Shown piece after piece: positions 8,241 to 15,260 of a DNA stretch of 15,569 nt (position 1 is its first letter; the number at the start of each line of letters is the position of its first letter). The notes below the pieces were generated by a model. It made no database searches. It saw only the letters and a list, made by a program, of their open reading frames with translations, and was not told where the DNA came from. The stretch is from Weeksellaceae bacterium (GTDB lineage Bacteria > Bacteroidota > Bacteroidia > Flavobacteriales > Weeksellaceae). The stretch spans positions 1-15,569 of the forward strand of contig JAQVDG010000015.1 in assembly GCA_028698395.1 (NCBI GenBank). The letters run 5' to 3'. The translations under genes were made by a program, and so were the position numbers.

Positions 8241-9428
8241 ATGCGACTTTCAACACGCTTACAAAATTTAAATCCTCCGGCAACTATTTTAATGACACAA
8301 AAAGCAAGAGAATTAAAAGCAGAAGGAAAAGATGTAATCAGCCTGAGTATTGGTGAACCAGATTTTGATACGCCTGATTTTATTAAAGAAGCCGCAAAAA
8401 AGGCAATCGATGAGAATTATTCACATTATACTCCGGTCAGTGGATTTCCTGAATTGAAAGAAGCCATCCGACATAAATTCAAAAGAGATAATAATTTAGA
8501 TTATCAGCTTTCGCAAATTGTAGTTTCTACCGGAGCCAAACAAGCAATTTTCAATAGCTTTCAAGCAATCATCAATAAAGATGATGAAGTTCTTGTTCCT
8601 GCACCTTATTGGGTTACTTATACCGATATTATTCAACTGTGTGGTGGAAATCCGGTTATCATTGAAACTTCACATGAAACAAATTTCAAACCTACAATTG
8701 AACAATTGGAAAATGCAATTACGGATAAAACCAAAGCTTTGATTTTCAGTTCACCCAACAACCCGAGTGGTATAGTTTATTCGTCAGAAGAACTTCACAA
8801 AATCGCAAAATTGGCTCAGAAATACAATTTAATTATTTTATCAGATGAAATTTATGAACATATTATTTATACTGAAAAACCAAAAAGTATTGCTTGTTTC
8901 CCAGAAGCTTATGACCGAACAGTTACCATTAACGGTTTATCAAAAGCTTATGCCATGACCGGCTGGCGAATTGGTTATATAGGAGCTCCCGAATGGATTG
9001 CAAAAGCTTGTGACACTCTGCAAAGCCAGGTTACTTCCGGTGCAAATTCCATTGCACAAAGAGCGGCTATTACAGCTTTAAACTCGGATTTGTCGGAAAT
9101 TCAATATATGATTGATGCATTCAAAAGTCGAAGGGAATTAATGGTGAAATGGGTAAATGAAATCCCCGAATTTGAAACAGCAGAACCTCATGGAGCTTTT
9201 TATATTTTTCCAAATGTCAGTAAAGTTTTCGGTCGGACTATTCGAGGGAAAACCATTCAAAATGCTGATGATTTAGCAATGCTTTTATTAGAAGAAGTTT
9301 ATGTTTCTACCGTTTCAGGAAGTTCTTTCGGCGATGCAAATTGTTTACGAATCTCCTATGCTGCTTCAGAAAAAATGCTGAATGAAGCTATGCGGAGAAT
9401 TAAGAATTTACTTTCTGAGTCGGTTTGA
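8241..9428 (+). CDS. aspC: Class I PLP-dependent aminotransferase, aspartate aminotransferase type
   Basis: Probably transfers an amino group between aspartate (or related donors) and 2-oxoglutarate, linking amino-acid and central carbon metabolism. The 395-aa length and the motifs fit the Igamma/Ib aspartate aminotransferase group: SIGEPDFDTP (36-45), HYTPVSGFPELK (62-73), SPNNPSG (171-177), Asp202 in SDEIYE, the PLP Schiff-base Lys235 in NGLSKAYAMTGWRIGY, and substrate-carboxylate Arg370 in LRISYA. The start is supported by the 28-nt distance to a strong promoter. It is followed 49 nt later by the convergent reductase. Substrate range is inferred; prephenate or kynurenine-type activity occurs in close relatives, so the symbol is provisional. 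Confidence 0.88.
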   Translation: MRLSTRLQNLNPPATILMTQKARELKAEGKDVISLSIGEPDFDTPDFIKEAAKKAIDENYSHYTPVSGFPELKEAIRHKFKRDNNLDYQLSQIVVSTGAKQAIFNSFQAIINKDDEVLVPAPYWVTYTDIIQLCGGNPVIIETSHETNFKPTIEQLENAITDKTKALIFSSPNNPSGIVYSSEELHKIAKLAQKYNLIILSDEIYEHIIYTEKPKSIACFPEAYDRTVTINGLSKAYAMTGWRIGYIGAPEWIAKACDTLQSQVTSGANSIAQRAAITALNSDLSEIQYMIDAFKSRRELMVKWVNEIPEFETAEPHGAFYIFPNVSKVFGRTIRGKTIQNADDLAMLLLEEVYVSTVSGSSFGDANCLRISYAASEKMLNEAMRRIKNLLSESV

Positions 9429-9477
9429 TAATCTCATCAACCATTTGAAAAATTATAATGGAAGTCCTACAATAAAA

Positions 9478-10530
9478 TTACCCGATAGCTTTTACCACAG
9501 CTTTTTCAGCTTCTTTTCTTGAGCCGTCAAATCCATCTACACCGGAAACTGTTGTGTATTTTAATACATATTTTTTTCCGGGATTTAATCGTTGGTAAAT
9601 GCTTTGACTTGCCATGGTTGCTTCATGGAAACCACAAAGAATTAATTTTAATTTTCCAGGATAAATATTAATATCCCCCACGGCATAAATTCCTTCCCGA
9701 TTAGTTTGATAGTCCAGTGCGTTGTTAACTTTAATTGCATTTTTTTCAATTTCCAGTCCCCATTCGGCAATAGGACCTAATTTAGGTGACAATCCAAACA
9801 AAGGAATCAGATAATCCGTTTCTAAATATTGTGTTTCTCCTTCGGTTTCAATGGTAATCGCTTCTAATTTATCTTTTCCGTGTAATTCTTTTACTTCTGC
9901 CGGAGTAACTAAATTTAATTTCCCTAATAATTTTAATTCTTGTACTTTTTCGACTGAATCCAAAGCTCCTCGGAATTCATTTCTTCTGTGAATCAAAGTT
10001 AATTCCGAAGCAATTTCTGATAAAAATATACTCCAATCCAAAGCAGAATCTCCTCCTCCAGCAACAATCACTCGTTTTCCTCTGAACATTTCCGGATCGC
10101 GCACAAAATATTCAATTCCGTTTTCTTCAAACTTTTCCAAATTCTCCAATTCCGGTTTTCTGGGCTCAAAACTCCCCAAACCTCCGGCAATAGCAATGGC
10201 TTTTGCTTTATGTTTTGTCCCCCGATTGGTGGTAACTATAAAAGTACCGTCTTCAAATTCTTCAATGGTTTCAGCTACTTCATTTAAAGTAAATTGAGGC
10301 TCAAATTGTTTAATTTGCTCCATTAAATTATCCACTAATTCTCCGGCTCCTACCGATGGATAACCCGGAATATCGAAAATCGGTTTTTTAGGATATAGTT
10401 CTGCTAACTGTCCTCCCGGCTGAGGCAATGCATCAATCAAATGACAACGCATTTTTAATAATCCGGCTTCAAATACCATGAATAATCCGGTAGGGCCCGC
10501 GCCTATAATCAGTATATCTGTTTCTGTCAT
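9478..10530 (-). CDS. Ferredoxin/flavodoxin-NADP+ reductase, thioredoxin-reductase-like
   Basis: A cytosolic flavoprotein expected to exchange electrons between NADPH and ferredoxin or flavodoxin. The 350-aa protein has the FAD Rossmann motif ILIIGAGPTG (6-15), PGGQLAELYP (38-47), the NADPH-binding IVAGGGDSALDW (155-166) and the second FAD contact IYAVGDI (281-287). The redox CxxC of true thioredoxin reductases is absent: the matching region reads AGGGDSALDW with no cysteine pair. The C-terminal extension with YTTVSGVDGFDG (about 325-336) is typical of YumC-type reductases. No ferredoxin or flavodoxin gene is adjacent. It is convergent with aspC and is separated from pckA, on the same strand, by a strong terminator, so it is probably monocistronic. 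Confidence 0.88.
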   Translation of the reverse strand: MTETDILIIGAGPTGLFMVFEAGLLKMRCHLIDALPQPGGQLAELYPKKPIFDIPGYPSVGAGELVDNLMEQIKQFEPQFTLNEVAETIEEFEDGTFIVTTNRGTKHKAKAIAIAGGLGSFEPRKPELENLEKFEENGIEYFVRDPEMFRGKRVIVAGGGDSALDWSIFLSEIASELTLIHRRNEFRGALDSVEKVQELKLLGKLNLVTPAEVKELHGKDKLEAITIETEGETQYLETDYLIPLFGLSPKLGPIAEWGLEIEKNAIKVNNALDYQTNREGIYAVGDINIYPGKLKLILCGFHEATMASQSIYQRLNPGKKYVLKYTTVSGVDGFDGSRKEAEKAVVKAIG

Positions 10531-10614
10531 TTCTGAATTTGAATTAAATTTAATACTTCTGATAAAGTCCGGAATTTATTTGCCATTTACTTCATTAAAA
10601 GTATTTTCAGCCAA

Positions 10615-10622
10615 CAAAAGTA
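10615..10622 (-). promoter_or_regulatory. Reductase gene -7 box
   Basis: The minus strand reads TACTTTTG (TAnnTTTG match), about 85 nt before the ATG at 10530. No TTG is at -33; that stretch is occupied by an inverted repeat listed separately. A one-mismatch alternative, TACTTTTA, lies about 20 nt nearer the gene. Confidence 0.5.
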
Positions 10623-10626
10623 CAAC

Positions 10627-10652
10627 CAAATCACTAAATTATCCGTGATTTG
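10627..10652 (-). repeat. 8-bp inverted repeat upstream of reductase promoter
   Basis: CAAATCAC (10627-10634) and GTGATTTG (10645-10652) are perfect inverted copies separated by 10 nt, so half-site centres are 18 nt apart. The repeat begins 4 nt upstream of the -7 box of the reductase gene and spans the place where the -33 element would be. It could be an operator or activator site; a second, weak terminator hairpin behind pckA is the alternative. Confidence 0.5.
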
Positions 10653-10662
10653 TGTCATTTTC

Positions 10663-10709
10663 TTAAAACAAAAAGAGAATGTTTCCTGTAAATAAGAAAC
10701 ATTCTCTTT
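10663..10709 (-). terminator. Strong intrinsic terminator of pckA
   Basis: A perfect 14-bp stem (arms 10672-10685 and 10696-10709) with a 10-nt loop. Read on the minus strand it is followed by TTTTTGTTTT. It starts 20 nt after the pckA stop and should separate pckA from the downstream reductase gene. On the plus strand the trailing T-run is weak. Confidence 0.93.
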
Positions 10710-10728
10710 ATTCTTTATGAATTTCATT

Positions 10729-12300
10729 TTACACCAAAGGACCTCCTTTCAGAATATCTTCAGTTGCAAATTCTTCATATTTTTTGAAATTTTCTTTGAA
10801 TTTAGATGCCAATAAACGTGCTTTTTTATCGTAGGCATCCAAATCTAACCAAGATGATTCTACTTTTAAGATTTCATCAGACGAAACACCCGGACAGGTT
10901 TGTGGAATTTCAAACCCGAAATAAGGGTCTTTTTTGAATTCTACATTATTCAATTCCCCATCCATAGCTGCATGAATTACTGCACGGGTATCTTTCAGGT
11001 TCATTCGTTTTCCCTGACCGTTCCAACCGGTATTTAACAACCATACATTTACTCCGGTTTCAGCTACTTTGTTGCTCAACATTTCAGCATATTTGGTAGG
11101 ATGAAGCGGCATAAACGGTGCGCCAAAACAACAAGAAAATGTGGTTTGAGGTTCGGTAACACCGGCTTCTGTTCCTGCTACTTTTGAGGTATAACCCGAA
11201 ATAAACAAATAAGCTGCTTGTGCCGGATTTAATTTTGCAATAGGAGGTAAAACTCCAAATGCATCAAATGACAAAAAGAAAATGTTTTTAGGATTTTCCC
11301 CCAAAGAAGGAGTAGCAATATTTTCAATATGATAAATCGGATAACTCACTCGGGTATTTTCTGTAATGGATTTATTTTCAAAATCCACTTCGTTAGTTCC
11401 CGGTTTGAATACACAATTTTCCAATAAAGCACCTTCTTTAATGGCTGCAAAAATTTCCGGTTCGCCTTCTGCCGATAAATTAATCGCTTTGGCATAACAG
11501 CCTCCTTCAAAATTAAAAATCACATTGTCTTCTGTCCATCCATGTTCATCATCACCGATTAACTTTCTATGTTTATCGGCAGAAAGTGTTGTTTTTCCTG
11601 TTCCGGACAAACCAAAGAACATAGCGGTATCACCTTCTTCTCCTATATTTGCCGAACAGTGCATAGGCAATGTGTTTTTATAAGTAGGCAAAAGGAAATT
11701 TAATGCTGAGAAAATTCCTTTTTTGATTTCACCTGTATATCCGGTTCCACCGATTAATGCAATTTTTCTTGAAAAATTCAGAATGGCAAAGTTTCCTTGT
11801 CGTGTACCATCAATTTCCGGATTTGCTTCAAAAAAAGGTGCGTTTATAATCAGCCACTCAGGGTCTCCAAAGTTGGCTAATTCATTTTCGGTCGGACGAA
11901 TGAACATATTATATACGAATAAATTCGCCCACGGTTTTTCATTAATTGCTCTGACTTTAATTTTATGTCGTTCATCAGCGCAAGCAAAAACATCGCGCAC
12001 GAAAAGTTCTTTTCCACTCAGGTGCTTCATTACTTTATCATACAAAGCATCAAATTTATTCGAATCAAAAGGAATATTTATATCTCCCCACCAAATGGTA
12101 TTTTCTGTTATTTCATCTTTTACGATGAATCTATCCTTGGGAGAACGCCCGGTAAATTTTCCGGTAAGTACATTAATTGCTCCCGAAGAAGCCTTTTCAA
12201 CTTGGTTTTTATCCAACGAAATTTGAGCTAATTCTTCCGGAGACAAATTCCAGTGTACTTTATCAGCTGAAATTCCATAGTTTAAAAGTTTTGTATCCAT
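10729..12300 (-). CDS. pckA: Phosphoenolpyruvate carboxykinase (ATP)
   Basis: Converts oxaloacetate and ATP to PEP, CO2 and ADP, the committed step from TCA intermediates to gluconeogenesis. The 523-aa length is typical of the ATP-dependent enzyme. Visible motifs are the substrate-binding GRSPKDRF (51-58), the P-loop GLSGTGKT (230-237), the metal-binding GDDEHGW (249-255), ENTRVSYPI (314-322) and the adenine-site region near NTGWNGQGKRMNLKDTRA (423-440). All catalytic residues recognised are intact. The ATG at 12298-12300 fits a TAnnTTTG box 44 nt upstream. The gene is flanked by its own promoter and terminator and is divergent from acpP. The absence of a GTP-type PEPCK signature supports the ATP class. 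Confidence 0.96.
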   Translation of the reverse strand: MDTKLLNYGISADKVHWNLSPEELAQISLDKNQVEKASSGAINVLTGKFTGRSPKDRFIVKDEITENTIWWGDINIPFDSNKFDALYDKVMKHLSGKELFVRDVFACADERHKIKVRAINEKPWANLFVYNMFIRPTENELANFGDPEWLIINAPFFEANPEIDGTRQGNFAILNFSRKIALIGGTGYTGEIKKGIFSALNFLLPTYKNTLPMHCSANIGEEGDTAMFFGLSGTGKTTLSADKHRKLIGDDEHGWTEDNVIFNFEGGCYAKAINLSAEGEPEIFAAIKEGALLENCVFKPGTNEVDFENKSITENTRVSYPIYHIENIATPSLGENPKNIFFLSFDAFGVLPPIAKLNPAQAAYLFISGYTSKVAGTEAGVTEPQTTFSCCFGAPFMPLHPTKYAEMLSNKVAETGVNVWLLNTGWNGQGKRMNLKDTRAVIHAAMDGELNNVEFKKDPYFGFEIPQTCPGVSSDEILKVESSWLDLDAYDKKARLLASKFKENFKKYEEFATEDILKGGPLV

Positions 12301-12319
12301 GTTTGTTAATTGTTGATAG

Positions 12320-12366
12320 TAAGCTATTAAAATAATAAAGCGACAAATTTAGGACAAAATAGCTTA
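12320..12366. repeat. 9-bp inverted repeat flanking the pckA -7 box
   Basis: TAAGCTATT (12320-12328) and AATAGCTTA (12358-12366) are perfect inverted copies 29 nt apart. The pckA -7 box lies between them. One arm is upstream of the expected transcription start, so this is not a leader-RNA hairpin; it could be a spaced operator or chance in AT-rich DNA. Confidence 0.3.
12344..12351 (-). promoter_or_regulatory. pckA -7 box
   Basis: The minus strand reads TAAATTTG (TAnnTTTG), 43 nt before the ATG. No -33 TTG is found at the normal distance. The box lies inside a 9-bp inverted repeat pair (12320-12328 and 12358-12366). Confidence 0.5.
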
Positions 12367-12411
12367 GATTGTTTTGATTTTTATCATTTTAATACAGAAA
12401 TAAAAAATTCA

Positions 12412-12419
12412 TATATTTG
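12412..12419 (+). promoter_or_regulatory. acpP distal promoter -7 box (P1)
   Basis: TATATTTG matches TAnnTTTG, 101 nt before the acpP ATG. No -33 TTG is at the usual spacing. If used, the leader would be about 95 nt and would contain the 12435-12473 inverted repeat. Confidence 0.45.
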
Positions 12420-12434
12420 CGGGGTTTAAGAAGA

Positions 12435-12473
12435 AACGAAAGTTGTGTTAAAATTTTGTAGGCTACTTTCGTT
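12435..12473 (+). repeat. 9-bp inverted repeat in acpP upstream region
   Basis: AACGAAAGT (12435-12443) and ACTTTCGTT (12465-12473) are perfect inverted copies with a 21-nt loop, followed by a T-rich stretch (12476-12488). It lies downstream of P1 and across P2, so it could form an attenuator-like RNA hairpin in the long leader or act as a DNA operator on P2. Confidence 0.5.
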
Positions 12474-12489
12474 AATTTTTATATTTTTG
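12455..12489 (+). promoter_or_regulatory. acpP proximal promoter (P2)
   Basis: TTTG (12455-12458), a 23-nt spacer, then TATTTTTG (12482-12489), 31 nt before the ATG. The spacing is at the upper end of the Bacteroidota range. The right arm of the 9-bp inverted repeat lies in the spacer. Confidence 0.55.
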
Positions 12490-12520
12490 TCGAAATTATA
12501 AGAACTTTAAAATAAATATT

Positions 12521-12757
12521 ATGTCTGACATTACATCAAGAGTAAAAGCAATTATCGTTGACAAATTAGGCGTTGACGAGAGTGAAGTAACTTTAGAAGC
12601 AAGTTTCACTAATGATTTAGGAGCGGATTCTTTAGATACTGTTGAATTAATTATGGAGTTTGAGAAAGAATTTGATATTCAGATTCCAGATGACCAAGCT
12701 GAGAAAATCTCTACTGTGGGTCAAGCGGTTCAATACATTGAAGATTTAAACAAGTAA
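12521..12757 (+). CDS. acpP: Acyl carrier protein
   Basis: Small acidic carrier that holds growing acyl chains on a 4'-phosphopantetheine arm during type II fatty-acid synthesis. The 78-aa protein has the classical four-helix sequence with the attachment site [10 protein letters not shown]; Ser37 is the modified residue and helix II is acidic as required for partner docking. The start is the first ATG after P2, with an A-rich, non-Shine-Dalgarno leader. fabF follows 25 nt after the stop without a new -7 box, so the two are co-transcribed. The long upstream region with two candidate promoters and an inverted repeat is consistent with a highly expressed and tightly controlled gene. Confidence 0.97.
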   Translation: MSDITSRVKAIIVDKLGVDESEVTLEASFTNDLGADSLDTVELIMEFEKEFDIQIPDDQAEKISTVGQAVQYIEDLNK

Positions 12758-12782
12758 TTCTTTTATTCATTTTCCAAATTAT

Positions 12783-14030
12783 ATGGAATTAAAGAGAGTT
12801 GTAGTAACAGGTATAGGTGCACTCACGCCCATCGGCAATACATTTCAAGAATATTGGAACGCATTGGCTAATGGAGTCAGCGGAGCTGCACCGATCACCT
12901 TGTTTGATGCCAGTATGTTCAAAACACAATTTGCTTGTGAAGTGCGTTTCAACCCTGAAGATTTTTTTGATCGAAAGGAAGCAAGGAAATTAGACCGTTG
13001 TGGTCAATTAGGTATTATTGCAGCTCGAGAAGCCGTTCATCATAGTGGAATATTGGAATCTGCTCCGAATAAAGAAAGAATCGGAGTGATTTGGGGTTCG
13101 GGAATTGGAGGAATTCGGACTTTTGAAGAAGAAGTCAGTAATTTTGCCACCGGAAACGGGATACCTCGTTTTAATCCTTTCTTTATTCCTAAAATGATTG
13201 CGGACATTACACCGGGACATATTTCCATGGAATATGGTTTTATGGGCCCAAACTACACCACCGTTTCTGCTTGTGCTTCTTCTACTAATGCCATAATTGA
13301 TGCAGCTATGCTTATTCAATTAGGAAAAGTAGATGCCGTTGTTAGTGGAGGTTCCGAAGCAGCTGTAACTGCTTCCGGCATTGGTGGTTTTAATGCTATG
13401 CATGCACTTTCAGTACGAAATGATGACCCCAAAACAGCTTCGCGTCCTTTTGATAAAGACCGCGACGGATTTGTGATGGGTGAAGGCGGTGCTGCTCTCA
13501 TCTTAGAGGAATATGAGCATGCAAAAGCACGCGGTGCAAAAATTTATGCAGAATTTATAGGTGGTGGATTATCTGCCGATGCACATCATTTAACTGCTCC
13601 ACATCCGGAAGGATTGGGAGCTTACAATGTAATGCGAAATGCCATTTTAGATTCTAAAATTAAATTAGAAGAAGTTGACCATATCAATATGCACGGAACT
13701 TCTACACCATTAGGAGATATAGCGGAAACCAAAGCCATTCAAAAATTATTTGGTGAACACGCTTATAATATCCAAATCAATTCTACAAAATCTATGACCG
13801 GGCATCTTTTAGGAGCTGCCGGAGCCACAGAAGCCGTTTCAATAATCGGTGCTATTATGCACGACAAAGTTCCTCCCACTATTAATCACTTTACAGATGA
13901 TGAAAATCTGGATCCCCGGATTAATTATACTTTTAACAAAGCTGTTGACAGGGAAATAAATATTGCAATGAGCAATACTTTCGGATTTGGAGGACACAAT
14001 GCGTGTGTTGTGTTCAAAAAATATAAATAA
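12783..14030 (+). CDS. fabF: 3-oxoacyl-[acyl-carrier-protein] synthase II
   Basis: Condenses malonyl-ACP with acyl-ACP to elongate fatty acids. The 415-aa protein has the KAS II catalytic set: nucleophile Cys164 in VSACASSTNAI, His304 in NMHGTSTPLGD, Lys336 and His341 in NSTKSMTGHLLGAAGA, and the C-terminal NTFGFGGHNA (398-407). RVVVTGIGALTPIG at the N-terminus (5-18) fixes the start. It is 25 nt behind acpP, its substrate carrier, and is followed by rnc after a single intervening base, so acpP-fabF-rnc form one unit. The Cys-His-His-Lys set distinguishes it from FabH. Confidence 0.97.
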   Translation: MELKRVVVTGIGALTPIGNTFQEYWNALANGVSGAAPITLFDASMFKTQFACEVRFNPEDFFDRKEARKLDRCGQLGIIAAREAVHHSGILESAPNKERIGVIWGSGIGGIRTFEEEVSNFATGNGIPRFNPFFIPKMIADITPGHISMEYGFMGPNYTTVSACASSTNAIIDAAMLIQLGKVDAVVSGGSEAAVTASGIGGFNAMHALSVRNDDPKTASRPFDKDRDGFVMGEGGAALILEEYEHAKARGAKIYAEFIGGGLSADAHHLTAPHPEGLGAYNVMRNAILDSKIKLEEVDHINMHGTSTPLGDIAETKAIQKLFGEHAYNIQINSTKSMTGHLLGAAGATEAVSIIGAIMHDKVPPTINHFTDDENLDPRINYTFNKAVDREINIAMSNTFGFGGHNACVVFKKYK

Positions 14031-14031
14031 T

Positions 14032-14793
14032 ATGCTGTTGTGGGAAAGATTAAAAGCGAGATTTTCTAATTCCGGCTCAAAAAACACATCTGAAATTATA
14101 CCGAATTTAGATGAATTTTTGAGAAATGATTTAGCCATTTCGCCCGATAACCTGACTTATTATGAATATGCTTTCATACACCGTTCTGCTCAAGTAAAAA
14201 GCAATGACGGAAAAGATATTAACTTTGAACGACTCGAATTTTTGGGTGATGCCGTATTAGGATTAATTATTGCCGGATATATTTTTGAAAAAGCACCCGA
14301 TAAACAAGAAGGTTATCTAACAAAAATGCGTTCAAAAATCGTTTCCAGGAATCAACTGAATGCTATTGGTAAAAAATTAAGATTAACCGAATACCTCCAT
14401 CCTTCCGGAAATCCTAATTTAGGAGAAGATATTAACGGAAATTTAGTAGAAGCATTAATTGGTGCTATTTATTTGGACAAAGGCTTTAAATTCACTACTT
14501 CTTTCATTTTCAATAAAATGATTGAAGAAAATATTGATTTAGAAAAGCTTGAAAAAGCAATTTTCAGTTATAAAAGTCTAATTTTGGAATGGAGCCAAAA
14601 AACCAAAAATAAAATAACATTCAATACTTTTGAAGAAGACAATGCAGAAGATTTAACCGTTTTTGTTTCGGTAATTCGATTAAATGAAAAAGTAATTTCA
14701 AAAGGAAGAGGTACTTCCAAGAAAAAAGCGGAAGAAAACGCCGCCAGACGTGCTTATTATTTCCTACAAAAGCAAATGGACAAAGCCGTTTAA
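14032..14793 (+). CDS. rnc: Ribonuclease III
   Basis: Endonuclease that cleaves double-stranded RNA, including rRNA precursors and structured mRNAs. The 253-aa protein has the nuclease signature FERLEFLGDAVLG (65-77), with Glu66, Glu69 and Asp73 as expected metal or structural residues, and the second cluster NLVEALIGAIYLD (137-149). A C-terminal double-stranded-RNA-binding domain runs from about 181 to 248 and ends with GTSKKKAEENAARRAY (227-242). Asn137 stands where E. coli RNase III has Asp114; Glu140 (E. coli Glu117) is kept. The ATG at 14032 is chosen because the upstream in-frame extension to 13987 lies inside fabF and has no homologous sequence. It starts one base after the fabF stop. 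Confidence 0.95.
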   Translation: MLLWERLKARFSNSGSKNTSEIIPNLDEFLRNDLAISPDNLTYYEYAFIHRSAQVKSNDGKDINFERLEFLGDAVLGLIIAGYIFEKAPDKQEGYLTKMRSKIVSRNQLNAIGKKLRLTEYLHPSGNPNLGEDINGNLVEALIGAIYLDKGFKFTTSFIFNKMIEENIDLEKLEKAIFSYKSLILEWSQKTKNKITFNTFEEDNAEDLTVFVSVIRLNEKVISKGRGTSKKKAEENAARRAYYFLQKQMDKAV

Positions 14794-14795
14794 AA

Positions 14796-15251
14796 ATGAA
14801 ACCCACTCTTTTATTTCTGGATGAAGAAGATTTAATTGATTTTCAAGTTTACGGACTCATATCCAATTACACCGATGGCCCAAAATTTATTTACCAAATC
14901 AACCAATTTTTTCATACACAATTTAAAAGAGTCGATGATTTAGAAATTCTTATGGATGGAATGAATCTCCGGTTTCCTTTATTTGAGTGGATTGACAAAC
15001 AAACACAAATAAAGTTTCACATTATCAAAAATATAGCCTACACTATAAAAGAAAATAAAAGTCCGGACAATCTGTCTCATCTCTTTGATATTAGCCCACC
15101 TCTACTGAAATCACATAAAGAATATACTTACTTTCTACGAATACAAGATGATGAAAGTAATTCTTTACCTGTTAAAGAAACTCATTTTATTCAGAAAATT
15201 ACTAAATTAGATACGAAAAAAATAAAATCAATAGATTATTTAATATTTTAA
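14796..15251 (+). CDS. Small protein, probably IPExxxVDY family
   Basis: A 151-aa soluble protein with no signal peptide or membrane segment; its function is unknown. The assignment rests mainly on position: between rnc and pyk, the usual place of the Bacteroidota-restricted IPExxxVDY family, and on the length and C-terminal ending KSIDYLIF. The name-giving motif is degraded: the expected I-P-E is replaced by TKK (140-142), while the V-D-Y part is retained as IDY (146-148), as is the following hydrophobic run. The N-terminal half (LIDFQVYGLISN, NQFFHTQFKRVDDLEI) resembles the family's predicted start but only loosely. The ATG follows 2 nt after the rnc stop, and pyk begins 9 nt after the stop, so it is in the same operon. 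Confidence 0.6.
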   Translation: MKPTLLFLDEEDLIDFQVYGLISNYTDGPKFIYQINQFFHTQFKRVDDLEILMDGMNLRFPLFEWIDKQTQIKFHIIKNIAYTIKENKSPDNLSHLFDISPPLLKSHKEYTYFLRIQDDESNSLPVKETHFIQKITKLDTKKIKSIDYLIF

Positions 15252-15260
15252 ACCCAGATT

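Noticed and set aside
9422..9442. Hairpin GGTTTGAT/ATCAACC over the aspC stop codon as a terminator
   Set aside because: The stem has a bulge and no T tract follows in either direction.
11723..12226. 167-codon open frame antisense to pckA
   Set aside because: Shadow of the strongly conserved pckA coding strand; no recognisable protein.
13008..13319. 103-codon open frame antisense to fabF
   Set aside because: Lies opposite conserved catalytic sequence of fabF and encodes nothing recognisable.
13987..14031. Upstream in-frame start for rnc overlapping fabF
   Set aside because: The extra 15 residues are an out-of-frame reading of the conserved fabF C-terminus; ATG at 14032 fits the family length and follows the fabF stop directly.
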